DNA from: Colletotrichum lupini | Lineage: Eukaryota; Ascomycota; Sordariomycetes; Glomerellales; Glomerellaceae | Direction of reading: 5' to 3' | DNA length: 64,000 bases | Assembly: GCF_023278565.1 (NCBI RefSeq) | Contig: NC_064676.1 | Location: 3,596,001-3,660,000, forward strand | Part shown: piece by piece, positions 1 to 12,804 of the stretch | Numbering within the stretch: position 1 is the first letter of the stretch | Layout: each line of letters opens with the position of its first letter | Notes under the pieces: generated by a model | The model's input: only the letters and a program-made list of their open reading frames with translations | Told to the model about the DNA's origin: nothing | Database searches by the model: none | Program-made: the position numbers and the translations under genes

Positions 1-1852
1 TAAAATAAGGAGATTAGTTAGGCCTTCTGAACTACGACTACGAGTAGTCGTAGGGTTATTACTATAATATTTAAGAAGTATCTAGACTACTTATTTAAGT
101 ATAAGGATATTAAGAACGATATATAAAAGATATAGCTATAGAGCCTTAGTAAGTATACTCTTACCTAGGCCTTTATTATATTATTCTAAGAGCGTAGTAT
201 TAAGTACTTCGTATAATAGCTCGACGGCTATATTACCGGCCTCCTCTAGACCTACCCTTATTACGAGGTTATATAAAAGCTCTTTTTAAATATTATTTCG
301 CTAGATAATACTTATAAAACTAACCGCTTTAAGATACCGCTTATAAACGTAACTAGGGTAGCTAATATAGGTACGACTTTTAATATAGTATTCTGCCTTA
401 TTAACTTAGAAAACTACTAAGCCTATAAATAGGCTCTAGGTTAATTAGAAGACCTCTATGCTTAAATTAACGCCCGCAAGCCCATCGTCGCTATTACTAA
501 CTTCGAAAAGGCGTTAAAAAAAGCCCTTATTACTATCTAGCCCGATACGTAGTAGTAGATTTATATATAGTATATTAATAAGAATATCGCTTACGAGGTT
601 AAAAAGCAGTGGATTTACGCCGACGGCTCTTAGGTAATTAATAATAACGAAGTAATTAGCAGTAATTATATTAACCCCGTCTTTACTAAATTATTAATAA
701 GAGCTTTATTAAAAGAACTAATTGCCGTCGGCCGGCCCCGTAAGATTCCGGATACTTATATTAGCTTTTTTTTAGTTTAGAAGTCTATAATTTACGCTAA
801 TTTAAAAGGGGACTTTACCGAGGCCTAGAAGTTAATATTTAAAAAGTTCGAACGATAAGAGCCCTTAATTACTTATATTCTTAAGACTTACCTTAGCTAG
901 CATAAGGAGTTCGTAAACTACTAGATTAAATAGTACTATAACCTCGGTATTAAGGTAACCTCTCGGATAGAAAGTAGTTATAAAGAGATTAAGAGCTACT
1001 TTTTTAACTTAACTATAGATTTAAAGTTCCTTGCGGATCGTATATAATAGATAATTAGTAACTAAAAAGTAACTTACGAGGTCGATCTTACTAAGTAGAG
1101 CTCTCGTTAGCTCGTCGAGTTTAGTATTAATAACTACTAAAAAGCTTAAATAGGTAATATACGTACCCGCTATTTAAAGAAAGCGTTAAGACTTATTACT
1201 ACGTAATACCGCCTAGTTTACGGAAGGCTAAAAAAGACCGAACCCGACCTACTTTATATAAAGCAATTTATTACTTAGTATAGCCTCCTTTATTTATATA
1301 TTATTCGTTAGTATCTCGAGCAAAATAAGCCTCTCTCGTACCTTAACTATAACTATTATTAGTACCTTAGCTATAACTTTATTATTAATAATACCCTATA
1401 CTAAATCTTAAATCCCCTCGTCGTTATACCGCGAGGTCGGCCTCGTAATAGTAAAGTCGATATCCCTATAGCTATACTACCGTTATAATAATCTCCCGTT
1501 AGTACTAATCGTTAATAAGGCTCTTAAGCTACTTAAATAAGGAATCCTTTATATTAAGAATAATTAGATAAGGGTTAATCTACTAGCTAATTAGAACTAA
1601 GCTTTTAATAAATTATAGTAAATCTTTAATATTAACTTAACTAAGATCTATACGTAGTAGCTACTACCGAGCCTAAGCGAGGCTAAAGTCGAGGCCGAGG
1701 TCGAGGCTAAGGTCGCCCGCGAGGTAGAGGTCGCTCGCGAGGTAGAGGAAGTTAAAGAAATAGAACTACGAGTAATATTATTAACGAGGAGTAACGAGGG
1801 ATCTACGCTATAGTTATTACTAAGTAAGTCTAGTAATCCCTCGATCTAAATA
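1..1852 (+). pseudogene. MULE transposase, inactivated by point mutations in one continuous frame
   Basis: Read in frame from base 1, the translation shows, in order: D-N-T-Y-K-T-N-R from 304 (first catalytic Asp block), a stretch ending P-I-V-A-I-T-N-F-E at about 481-510, where MULE proteins have V-x-V-T-D and the catalytic Asp is now Asn (aac, a G-to-A change), I-N-K-N-I near 570 (the usual C-x-W-H-I-N-K-N block), T-S-R-I-E-S-S near 958-978 followed by K-E-I-K-S-Y, and Arg-Gly-rich tails at about 1432-1446 and 1672-1755. All blocks share one frame over roughly 1.5 kb. The damage is therefore almost entirely substitution with no net indels, and most stops sit where Trp, Gln or Arg would be expected. 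The protein is non-functional. The family call rests on motif order and spacing. The N-terminal part is outside the window. Confidence 0.75.
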
Positions 1853-2139
1853 ATTAATATAAATTACGACTAGGGGATCTTAGTACGGCCGTTAATTACT
1901 TATAGTTAATTATTATAGTCTTAACGATCGGAATTATCGACTTAAGTAAGCTAATAGGAGGCTAGCTTTTAGATTAGTTATTCCGCTTAGTTAGATAATT
2001 ATATAATTAAATTATTTTAACGAAAAGTACGGTAATCGTCGAATTAGCTCGAATCGTAGATTTTTATTAAATTGGCCTAATTGACTTGGGCCAATTCGTA
2101 AGCTGGGCTAATTGGTTGGAAAAGTGGGGACTGTTAACT

Positions 2140-2183
2140 GTGGCGTATAGTTAAAATAGCCAAACGATACAGTCAAAATAGCC
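2140..2183. repeat. Two adjacent 22-bp units, possible terminal repeat of the MULE
   Basis: The last 16 bases of each unit (2146-2161 and 2168-2183) differ at only two positions, both C/T transitions, and end in aaaatagcc. The repeat lies just outside the RIP-mutated zone, where the terminal inverted repeat of the MULE would be expected. The partner end is not in the window, so this is a suggestion only. Confidence 0.3.
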
Positions 2184-5100
2184 GGGTTCCTATCAAAGGT
2201 AACCGGCACCTATAACTTGTAGTCGTCCAGTAAATAGGTATCTAGTATCGTCCCAAAAGCGGAGGCTACAAAGACTCGCAGCACTGGGTGGAGGTGATGC
2301 GCCGTGTAAGTGGAGAGAGGAATGCAAAGCCAGCTCAGGCGGTGGATGGTAGGAGAGGCAACAGGGACAGAGACAGAATGCCGTAGAGAAGCAAAGACAA
2401 GCGATCGTAAAGCGCGAGTAACTCGAATGCGAAGCTACCTGAGCTAGCAAGAATCAAGAAGGCAGTGACCCGGCGTGGGGAGGCCTCGATTTCTGGTCTG
2501 AAAGGCTGATACAGAGGCGTGATTGGCTCTTGGAGGAGGCTCGCGGTGAGGTGTCGTGCAGTTGCGGGCTGTCCGTCGCTGGGTCCAACGGGGCTGCTTA
2601 TGGGCGCTAGCAGAGAAGCACTGTAGCCAGTCAAAGAGGTGGAATTGCAGTGGGAAGACAAGAGTCGGCCGGGGCAGCCGTCCGGAGGGTGTTCCGCGGT
2701 TGAGCTGGCTATTCTTAGTGCTGTGTGTCTATGACTGGTGATTGGACGCTGGCCGAGGGCGCTTTCTCACCTGTAAATCCCCACGTCGTCCACCAGATCT
2801 TGCAGATGAGTCTTCTGCCGGGAAGATGTGTCGAGAACCGGTCCCGATAGTGATGAGTGGCGAGGCGGAGCAAGAATCTCGTTGGATGGCCCGGAAGATT
2901 CGAGGCTAACAAAGACGGGACACAAGAAAAGACGTCTCGGTCCGATGACGATGAAGCCGGGGTGGGCAAGAGAGGAATCGAGAGGCAAAGACGAGAAACA
3001 GACGTCGTCAAGCGTCGTCAGACCTCGTGATGACAGCGGGGCCGAGAGAAGGCGCCGGAGCTGATTGATGCCGCAGTGAATACGGACGGGAGTGACAGCT
3101 GAACAGGGGAAGCAGGATGCAACCAGTGGATGATGAGTGCACCTGATGATCTGAGATGAGGTGGATGTCAAGGTGAAGATGCCTCGGTCTGTGGTCTGAG
3201 GCAAGAGACCTGGACCCGAGAGGAGGACAAGAATTTCGCAATGAGGAAGGAAACAAGGGTGTGAGCCGAGTGTGATTGCCTTGTTGGTTCTGGTGTTGGT
3301 GTTGGTTGGTGTTGGAAGGAAGGAAGGAAAGCGCTTGGCTCTCGACTTCTTGATTTGGGGGGCTTTCGAGTGATGAGAAGGGAAAGGGAAGGAAGAGCTG
3401 AATGATCACGAGCTTCCTTCTTTTTTTTCAGCATCACTGTCGACCGGATTGAGCCACCGTTTTATCCAGCGGGCAGTCCATCCATACGAGTTTCTTGTCT
3501 AAGGTACTCGGCCTCACGATCCATCTTTCAAGCGCCTGCCTCCATTCGCGACCTGCTTGACATCGACTTGGTCGCCCAAAGTCAAGACGAAAACAAAAAC
3601 AAATAATTGAAATCCGTTTTTTGAAGTTCAATTCCTGCTTCACTCCGCGCGCGGCACCGTTCGGCGTCTCGACTCTCGACACTCCCTCGATCGATTTGAG
3701 CCTATCTTTCCATCTCTTCTCAAGCGCTCTCCATCAAAGGACCACCATACGTCCTATTTCCAGCCACATGGCCCAGCAACCAGATCTCGCCAGATCCCAG
3801 AGCGCGCGCCATATGAAGCATGCCGGCCATTGGACCTGGCTGCCACCACGCCGTTGGCCGTCAGCGACCCGGAGAATTGCAGACCCATGCACGCAATTTA
3901 CCCCCAAGCATCAACTGTGAGGAGCGGGTACGTGGCCGGCCATCTCTTCTACCTGCCTCCGATACACTTGGGGGGGGGCTCTGCTCCGGCCCCAGTCCGT
4001 ACCCGGCTGTCATACAGCGCGCGCCTCCAGCCAGTACAACGTTGGGCCGCGGCCCGGTCATCGACCCTCAACCACCACCGTCTCCGTGTCAAGACATCAT
4101 GGACCGGGTCACCTCTCCCAACCTCCCAGACCCCGATTCCGTCTGCCATCCTACTCGCCGACCATTTTGTCCACTTCATCATCTGCCGACTCTAGACTCC
4201 CTGTTTGTGGATGGTCTAGATTCTTAATTCTGGTGATAAGCGCCAGTCCGTGGCCTGTTCTATTCGCTGGCTCAAAGGAGATCGAATCCTTCGCGCCTGT
4301 TTCCTGCAAGCTCCCTGGCATCCCATTTGCCAGATCCACGCCAGCTTGCGCGCCGCAAACTTTTGGAGTCAGTTTTTTATCTCGCCGCCCATGCTCAGTA
4401 TGCAGCCACACAATCTCGTCAACTGCTGCCCTGAGGCACATTCAACTCGTGTTGGTCCACGCAAGCGGTGTGTTATGTTAGTGCGTCTATGGCGTCTTGC
4501 GAATCCTTCCGTTGGGCTTCGATGATAGACGCGACGTGGAGGATCCAAACAGGTTGAATCTTGATCTTGAAAGACCAATTGCTCTCTGACTTGTCGCTCC
4601 TGTGTGCCCTGGGTCGTCCATCTCAGGGCCCTCGGCCTGGAGGATCGCGCTTAATGTGTTATGCAATCGATCGAAAGAGACTGTTCACTTGCCTTGTAAG
4701 ACTGCGTAGACGCCCCTGAAGACGACGATCAAGCTCTTCTCTTGCCACGCCCTCGGCGTTGCTAGTAATCCGTTCATTTGCCGCGCGATACTTCAGCATC
4801 GAAGATTCCAGACAGCAGAGTCAGAGATTGAATCAGGTTTTCTAGTTCCTTCAAAAGCCAATGATTCCTCTGATATCCTCGAAGGCACGTTGATCGAGGT
4901 ACGTCCTCGCGCACCAGAGTCTACCTTAGTCGCCATCTCCTACGTCGCGACGCTCATCAAACAGATCAGAGCAGCATTCGCGCCTCAGATGCAATAACAA
5001 GCGTCACGGGATTGGCTGGCCTTGTTCCTCAATAGGACGTGATGCCATCGTGAGCCGCTGGCCTGTTTTGCTGGCCGGGGCTATTCAATCTCAGTGCTAT

Positions 5101-8100
5101 CTATGTATGGCATTGAACGGACTCATCAGTATTGCGGAGGATTCCCCTTACCTAGCGAGGCAGCCAGGCTCAAGAGAGAGAGAAAAAAGAGTTCACCTTG
5201 GCAGGCCACATTTCTTGGTGCACATGCTGGGAATCGAACTCGAACTCGTAGCCTGTCGTCGAGTAGGCTATGAGCGTGATATTGTTGACCTTGGGCCATT
5301 CCACCATCCAGCCAGTTTATTCTCATAGCGACCTCGGTCGCTCCTGAGACACAAGCGGTGCGAGTAAGCGGTGCGAAAGAGACGTGGCTAGGGACTAGCT
5401 ACACCCCCGAGCTTGCGACCAAGGTGACTGTAATACTTCTGGCCGAGATCTTGTGGATTCTACTTTGATTGAGCGCGAGTTCAGTATTTGCTTGGACTTA
5501 GGGGCTTTGTTTGATTCATATTCGTGATGTGTACGCATATATAAACGTCGACCTATATGTCCAAGAGCAATGAACCGAAGCAGCAAGCCACCGCAAGATC
5601 CCTCCCTGTAAACTTCAGTCTCACCGTAAGACATGGGAATCGCCCATAATGGTTAGTTATAAGAATAAACCGCGTGTCAGTTCCGTCACATAAATTTACA
5701 CTCTTCCCGCCTTCCTTCTTCAACCGCCTGTTGTTACGTGTCAGAATACGCCCCGAAGTGCATCTAGAGCCAGGCAGTATATAGTCTGCGGAGACTAAAT
5801 CATGCTTCCTAGACTAGATAATAATGAAGACCGAAGATTACCTCAAAGGCCTTGATCTGCCAGGATCAACAAACTCCGGGCCCATGGTGGTCAACGGAAT
5901 CTGCTGATTTGGTGCCCTGATTGAGGAGTGTCTTTCCGTTCCCTACGATGCCTGTTTTATATGAGCGACGAAGTCTGGCACTGGTTATTGGCGAATCACC
6001 TCTGCCAGACTGAGAGCAGGATGAACCTACCGCAGGACCCCTTGCATTTTGGAACTGGCCAAGGTGCCTTCTAGCCAGTATCGCACGAAAAATGGCCTCT
6101 CTTCGTACGCTACCGCCCTGGGGCGTGGACATTAGTCGTTCAGCTCCACTGAGCTCAGTCTTTGAAGAACGTCCACAAACACGGGCGAGGAATAATCTCA
6201 CTCATTCTCGCGGACCTTCTTTAATGAAATTTAGGGGGTGTGGTCTAATCACGGGATGGGTCTTTCTCCTGAATGCTGAATGAATATGAAGAACCCGGAA
6301 GTAGCAGGTTTAGGTGTCTACCATCATGCCATTTTCTGGCGTCGTTGTGAACGGAGGATTGATACACGTGTCTTTTGCGCGACGCGAGGCCGAGTGCTGA
6401 CATTCCCGCTTTCGATGCAGTAACGTTGTAACTGGGAAACGGTAAAATCTTCGTTTAGAACATCCTTAGGCGTTCACATGTGTGGTTCAGCACTAGATTG
6501 TGATGGAGCTAAGGCTCGCATGAGGTTGTCGTGAGATGTGAGGCCTCGTCAAACACCATAATATCTTGGTCATTAAGCTGCAAGCTACTTTTGGTATCTC
6601 TGTGATGTCTTCGTGATCGTGGAATATCTACTTCATCTTGTGAGATGGCTTTCGAGACCTTTCATCGTGGAGACACCAAAAACACTTTACATCAAAGCAG
6701 GTATAATGGGGGCACATAAACGGCATTGGTATCGATCTCGTTCACCATCCTCGCCACTATTTTCGTTCTAACCTACTGGAGCCTTTTCATCTTGATCTCG
6801 CGGGTCAGTATCTCCTTACACTTCACCATTGATTTCCTACAAAACGTCTTCGCCGACGATGCAGAGGTCAAACCCTCCCAGCAGCGACTCCTATCCCCAC
6901 CAATACGTCTTCGTGAGGTGAGATACTTTCCTGGGTGGGATCCATCAACATTGGCCTTGACATTATACGCGCACAACAGCCCTCCATGCGCCTCCTCGAC
7001 GCCGATGCTACGTCAGTAGGCGGCGGCCCCTTGAATGGCACCCTTGTGATTTCTCGGCTACGCGTTGTCGCGACTGTGGGCAATGTTCAGGGTGCTGTCG
7101 TCTAGTCTACAGGCTGTTGTGAAGTTGGCGGCGTGACGATAGTCCTCGGTCTTCCATTGGATGGTGTTGACATTGAGTAGCCATTAGAGGCCGTGTCGGA
7201 GCTCACATAGGCGGCGGCTAGTATGCAGAAGTCTGGATATATTAGTAATATGGCTCCAAGGAAGCCGTTGTGGGATTGATTAGGTGCATTATATCTTCAC
7301 TTACAGGATCTAATTATGCGTTGTCGGTGTTATGGGTATGAAGGTGCATCGGTTCTCGTCTGGGGGACGCGAGGCGCAGGCTACTATTTGAGCCGGGGAG
7401 GTGTGATTAATATGGAAGGAACGAGGCGCACTTATACCGTGCGTGGGTGAGAGTATTGTTCAACATTCTGGCACACCTGACGATTCCATACAACCTCCAG
7501 GCAGGGCGCATGCTTTACATCCAGGTTGAGGTCGCTCCTACCTCAACCAAGCCCAATCGATCCCTATGGTCGAGCGGTATAACGCCCTGGTCCGTTAGTA
7601 ACAGAACTTGGTATGAAATCTCGAGAAGTCAACGAATGGAGGGTTTCGTAGGGGCTCAGTTCGATTTACGGACTGAGCACCTGAGCTTTTGCTTTTTTTT
7701 GTCCCTTTTAACATGTTCTACTAAATTCAAGTGTCGATAACTTCTTATGTCACTGTGTAGAGTAGCTTATACCGTTCCACGATATTAGTGTATATATTAG
7801 CAGGGCATCCTGTAGGCCGAGGCAAAACGTATTGTTTTGCATTTTGCTGTTTCTGTACCTGAGATTGTAGGATAAGGAGGAAGTAGGCGGCCATCCACAT
7901 CTCCGAAGTGGAAGGAGATAGGTGGTATGGGCCGGGCAAGGAAGTACCGCATACCCAGCCCATGCCACCTTCCATCTGACTAACATTACCTCCCTATCTT
8001 GATCGCTTAATACTCTGATATATATAAACTACATGTATTACCCTAGTGTGAATTTACTCAGGTCGTATTAAATCTTCGCTTCAGTTCAAAAGGGAACTTA

Positions 8101-9636
8101 AGGAGGGGGGGGGGCAAAAACAACAGGAGCCACCGAGGGTTAAGAGCCGGAGCCCAGGAATAATCCGAAGCATCACGGACTAGGCAGTCAAGACTTCACG
8201 ACCTTCACCCCTCGGTCATTAGATACTTTTTGCTACGATGAGAAGGCAAAAGACCTCCTATGAGGCATACCTTGAGGGTTTGCTGGTGCCTCCCACTCTG
8301 GCAGGAGCGATGTCGTGCGGCCGTGTGCTTGTCCGCAAGCCGACCACCCAGAGCCCATTTACTATTACGTGTTCGTTACGAGGTATTATTTTCCCTGAGA
8401 GATCATTCGCGTTATGCCTTCTCGGCTTTGAGATGGAAGGGTACTATAGAGGTAAGTCCCTTCTGGCCGTGTTGCTTCACATACTTGGTGATGGCTTTAA
8501 TAGAATTAAGTCTCTGCTAATTCGCTCTTCGATAGAAGTCTCATCCACCCGTTAACTCGTTCGCAGTCCCTGGCGGCTTAGCATGAGTTCTCAGAGTACT
8601 TGGCCAAGGCCTAAAACCACATATGAATCCAAAGCCAGAGACGAGTTATAAAAGCAGCACCTCGCAACACCCAGATTTTCCTGTAGCATATTCAGAAGGA
8701 GATAATTAGAACACGAAGGAGCGTTGAGATGTACCAGTAACGTCTTTTTGTATAATCGAGGCTTTAGGGAGGGGGTCAAGAGCATGTACTTTACTTACCT
8801 TAGTATGTAGCTCATGAAGAGACACCTGCTTCCAGATCTAGGGCAGTGGAATCGAAGGTGATACTCCACTATTCAATGTCTCAGGCTGCCTACCTAGTAG
8901 GATCAGAAGACTCGGGACAGGGTGTTTTCACTGCTTAAGTAGGTACGTCCTGCTGCCAGGTACGTTGGGTAAGGTGGTGATAATGCACTTGGATCCTATC
9001 TCGATGTATTGTTTCTGTACCGGGTCACTGCCAATTAGAACGTCTCCAAGCTATTACGACAAACATTTCCGCCAACCATGGAAAAATGCCTTCTGGTAAT
9101 CAACTTTAGCTAATGAAGTGCTTTCCAGGGCAGATGGTAGGCCCTCGTACTCAGGGAAAAGCTCGACGTCAAGCTGCTGTCTATGTTGGAGTGTATCGTT
9201 AAGCCATACAAGATCATTCCGTCTTTATCGTAGAAGGAGTTGACGAGCGAGATCTAAAAAGACGTGCTTCCATTCACGCCTATTCTATACAAGTGAGTAC
9301 CCTCTGGTATAAAAGCGCTCAGGTATTTCGATTTTGACCCAATAAGAAATCAAGCGGGCGTGTCGTCCTGCATCTTCAACCGATACCGGTCACGAGAAGG
9401 AACAGCGATCGAGAGCTATGCAACCACGCTGCTGTGATACGTGTCAGATCTTACTGAATTAGCTGAATCATATAGACGTAAATAGCACAAAGAACTCCAG
9501 GCTAGATCCGTCATGCATCCCAATGCCCCCCTCTTATCCCTGGTGCCCCGCCGCCTGCCTAGGTACTCGACATGTGTATCCTGCCCAACCGTGGTTCATA
9601 ATGCTCGTTAGAAATCATAGTTGCCGATCACAAATA
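2184..9636. other. 7.5-kb stretch with no recognisable gene
   Basis: Base composition is ordinary, not RIP-like. Open frames here are at most 145 codons, overlap on both strands and have compositionally odd translations (long Pro/Ser/Arg runs). None shows a recognisable domain or a convincing exon chain. Weak candidates were a minus-strand set at 2715-3437 and plus-strand frames at 3820-4481. Stretches such as 6726-7020 (one hydrophobic segment, then stops) could be decayed genes. A G-run lies at 8104-8112. The best description is a gene-poor flank of the RIP-mutated transposon. Confidence 0.5.
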
Positions 9637-10735
9637 TTATACCCGTAGCTCAACTGCAATCTTATCATCCTTACCCACGACTTCCTCCTCGCCTCCTTTA
9701 CGTCTGCGACTCAGCTCGCTCTCGGCAATAGACCGGATCAGCTGTATCGCCAATTCGGTACCTCTGGAGACGGACGCCTCGGATGCGTCGGACGGGACGT
9801 GGAGGAACGTCACTCTGCGGTGCTTCTGTGCCTTCCACAGATGCGCTAGGCTGGAAAAGTAGATGAAGTCGCAGAGGTAGTGTCCCGCGTCTTCGGATAT
9901 ACGGAGATCGGATCCTTCCTGCGCAAGAGATTAGCACTCGTCTCCCAGTGCCCACCTCACCCCTGGACTGCACCAATTCGCAGTCGTGGACGGAGACTTA
10001 CCGGGCTATGATCCTTCCACCGCTCCAACACATCAGCCAGATCCAATCCCGTCTCAATCTCAGACGGCATGCCGTACCACACCCAATTCTCGCCCTCCTC
10101 CCTTCGCCGATCCTCGTCCTCGAGCTTCTTCCCGTCCACGTCAGGGAAAGCGTAGCCGTCCCGGTGACCGCGGCGCTCAATCGAGTAGAACAGCCGCGGT
10201 CCCGCCATGCCGATGTGTACGGTCGCGTCTATGCGCGGATGAACTGCCGGGTCCCATAGCTGGGGTACCAGGCGGCGGACGTTTTGGTAGTTTACGCGAA
10301 TGGCTTCCGGGTGGACGAGGATGCGGACGGGTGGGAGGGGCCGAGAGGAGGACGAAGTGGAGGGGGAGGTTGAAGAGTGGTGATCTTTTGGGTTCTTGGC
10401 GCGGAGGGGCGGGAGGTATGCTGGTAGAGAGTGGGCGATTTCCCAGGAGGGATTTACGGGGTATTGGGCTTTGAAAGGCTGCGATGGAGGGATTGTTAGC
10501 TGAGAAGGTACTACTTTCGTGAAATGAGGATGCTTGTTCTCGCAGAGCCATGCGCGTCTTCCGTCGTCGGTTGTGATGCGATGGACAGTAGTTACGGCGT
10601 GGCGGGCATGGCGGGGTAGGAAAGGAGGGGCAGTCGGGGAATGGAACGGGAGCCGGGTGGAGATGTAGAAAAACGTACGCCGAAGCCAGTGACGAGCACC
10701 GTGAACTCGTCTTGTGAATCAATTTGTGACCCCAT
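9637..10735 (-). CDS. Pyroglutamyl-peptidase I (peptidase family C15), fungal type
   Basis: The family removes N-terminal pyroglutamate from peptides as a cytosolic cysteine peptidase. Inferred exons are 10679-10735, 10002-10478 and 9637-9918, giving 271 residues. Exon 1 encodes M-G-S-Q-I-D and the family start V-L-V-T-G-F-G; exon 2 continues P-F-x-x-Q-Y-P-V-N-P-S-W. The P-E-A-I-R-V-N-Y block in exon 2 carries the likely catalytic Glu. The motif D-A-G-H-Y-L-C-D-F supplies the nucleophile Cys194, and F-L-H-V-P supplies His218. All three members of the Cys-His-Glu triad are present. Fungal members are longer than the bacterial enzyme of about 215 residues; here the extra length includes a Ser/Arg-rich insert after exon 2 begins and a charged tail. 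Both introns have good GT-AG ends (GTACGT, GTAAGT) and are phase 0. Confidence 0.88.
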
Positions 10736-11777
10736 CGCGAAATAGTCTGAACCTCCGACAAGATGTCGTGGAAGTGAGGATGATGCGAGAAGAAGAAGAA
10801 GAAGTACGTCGACGAAACGAAGGTGGCTTCCAGAACAAAACCACGCGATCGCTCAAGACGTGGGGAAGGAGGGGGGAGGTACGATCCAGTCTCGCGATTG
10901 CCTTTTGTACCCTCCACTTTCACGGGCAATCCTAGGTCCCCTCCCCCATTCCTGCCGGGCTCTCCCCCTCCACTGCTCTGATGCGGGTGACATCCGCTCC
11001 GGTGCTGGATGCGCTGTGAGAGGGTGGTGGGGTCTCAGCGCTAAGGCACCCGGTGCAGAAGCCGTACAGGGCCCGCGCTCGCCTGCAGCAACCTCAGCAA
11101 GGGCGATGCGGGGCACCTTACACCTCACCTGTGGGCGTCTCCCAGTTTCACCGAGGTACGCCTGCCTTTTTGGACGACGTGCCAACCACATGAGATGTTT
11201 TGACATTCACTTCTGATCCTCATGATGTTCTGACTTCATGTACAGAGTCCCCGAACTCGCCGTGGATATCCACCGGCCACGTCGGCGAATCGAGGTAGAT
11301 GAAAAACGTGGCATCCTCTCAGGTGCGCGTTCAGGCAACGTGTGGTTGCAACGACGTGTAAGACAAGATTTTGGCTTCGCAAGGCGATCGGGAAAATTCA
11401 GCAATGTCATGCCACGAAGAGGACCGCCTGGGGCACAAACATAAATCTTGATTGGCTGACAGCCAGACTGACACAGCTGAAAAAAGGTAACTCAACGGTG
11501 AGGAGCTGGGATGGTGGCGTAAACATTGGATGTTGCACAAGTCATGACTGGAGTAGTATTCAGAAACTTCATTAGAGCCCGTTGGGCCTGGAATCTAATG
11601 CCCATAGCCACTATGATATACTGAAAAGGCCCGTCTTCTGGCGGGCATGTATGGTCGCAATCCTATGCTGTAAGCGTTGCACCCTCTGCGGTGCGGGTAT
11701 CAAGCCAAATATCATCATTTCCAGCCCACGGCTGAACCCCATCATGAGATCCTCGACGAAAATAATCAAAAGACGCC
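10736..11777. other. Intergenic, nothing recognised
   Basis: Short frames on both strands (up to 118 codons) have no recognisable domain. The right part includes the 3' flank of the DNA glycosylase gene, which ends at 11778. Confidence 0.5.
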
Positions 11778-12804
11778 TCATCTCGAAGCTAATCGCGGCT
11801 CGTCAAGAATCTTCAAACCTCCCGTATCATCATATCCCACGCGCTCTTCATCCACAGCCCTTCGCATCTCATCTCGAAGAACTGTCTTCTCGCCCGTGAC
11901 AGGATCCCATTCCCATCCTTCACGCATCCACATCCATCGGAGACACGCCCGAAGCTCCTTGTCATCGGGTCGCACTCTCATCCACTCGGGTTGAAAATTG
12001 GGCGCTACGCCTTTGCCGTTCCAGTCGTCGGCCCGTCCCAAAAGCTCATCCCGACAGAAAATTCGCCAGCTGTCCAAGGCGTATTTGCCTTGCGTGAAAT
12101 GACCCATTTCCCAGGCATCGTCGGCATCTTCCGTCGTAGGAAGCTCAGTCAAGCATTGCTCAGAATCGCTGTCGGGTCGAAGTGCGCTCGCCTCAATATC
12201 TCTCTTGTCGTAATTCTTCACTCTGTAAACAATCCCCCTTGTCGGGGGAGTTTCGAGCCAAACTCGAGCATACCTCTGTATCGCTGCTGTTCGCATAACT
12301 GAAAGCCCCAGATGGCGAATCATGCTCATGATGGTCGGTGTCGCCTCTGGATCCGCCAAGGCCTCGGGTGTTGGGAAGCGTTCCTTGACCTTATAAAACG
12401 TTGGGATGGCCAGCGTCCCAGCTGTTTTGACAAGGAAGGTCACTACCACAAGCAGCCAAAACGGCTCGTGAGCAAACTCTTCTTGAATGAGACCAAACTT
12501 TGGTGCCGTCAGTCGCGGAAAGGGGACCGTTGATACAAGACCAGCGCCGCGTTTCGACTTAGGAGACTGTTTGGCTGGTGATGGCAGATTGAAGAAGGGA
12601 GATTTGACGGCCGTCTTCCGCCTCGGCGATGGGCCGGAAAGACCTAATTCTCCGACTTGATCCGGCTCAAGTCCTCGGGGGACAATAATTCGGACGAGTT
12701 CATCGGAGACGGACTGCTGGGCGGGGATGGCCAGGATGGTGCCTCTGCCCGAAGATCCCTGGCTGTCTGCGGGCCGCTGGCTTTTAAATCGCCGGCATCG
12801 TCAC
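11778..12804 (-). CDS. MBD4-like HhH-GPD DNA glycosylase (G:T/G:U mismatch repair), 5' end unresolved
   Basis: This frame reads S-P-R-R-K-T-A-V-K-S-P-F-F-N, then F-P-R-L-T-A-P-K-F-G-L-I-Q-E and a long glycosylase fold. It includes I-R-H-L-G-L-S-V-M-R-T-A-A-I (helix-hairpin-helix region) and G-K-Y-A-L-D-S-W-R-I-F-C, which matches the MBD4 block G-K-Y-G-N-D-S-Y-R-I-F-C that holds the catalytic Asp. No methyl-CpG-binding domain is visible, as is usual for fungal homologues. The known role is removing T or U from G:T and G:U pairs arising from cytosine deamination. The frame is open from about 12804 to the stop at 11778, but its first in-frame ATG is at 12449, inside the conserved domain, so the true start lies upstream. 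The upstream 315-codon frame is offset by one base and overlaps this one by about 160 bases. Either an intron I could not place joins them or there is a one-base indel. Confidence 0.72.

Larger units (their letters stand above)
1..2183 (+). mobile_element. RIP-degraded Mutator-like (MULE/Hop-type) DNA transposon, left end outside window
   Basis: This is an AT-rich island with very few CA or TG dinucleotides and very many TAA/TAG triplets, the mark of RIP. One reading frame (the frame starting at base 1) carries MULE transposase motifs from about base 200 to 1780, so the element was autonomous before it decayed. The left terminus lies outside the window. Base composition returns to normal between about 2070 and 2110. 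The right limit given here is a guess set by a short tandem repeat at 2140-2183 that could be part of the terminal repeat. No target-site duplication can be checked because one end is missing. Confidence 0.75.

Noticed and set aside
1..60. Possible telomere at the window start
   Set aside because: No TTAGGG-type repeats; the sequence lies inside a transposase gene.
5200..5290. tRNA-like antisense T-arm (gggaatcgaactcg)
   Set aside because: The stems do not pair and no cloverleaf can be drawn; at best a tRNA relic.
10177..10929. 250-codon minus-strand frame
   Set aside because: It is an out-of-frame shadow covering exon 2 and intron 1 of the pyroglutamyl peptidase; the spliced frame carries the family motifs.
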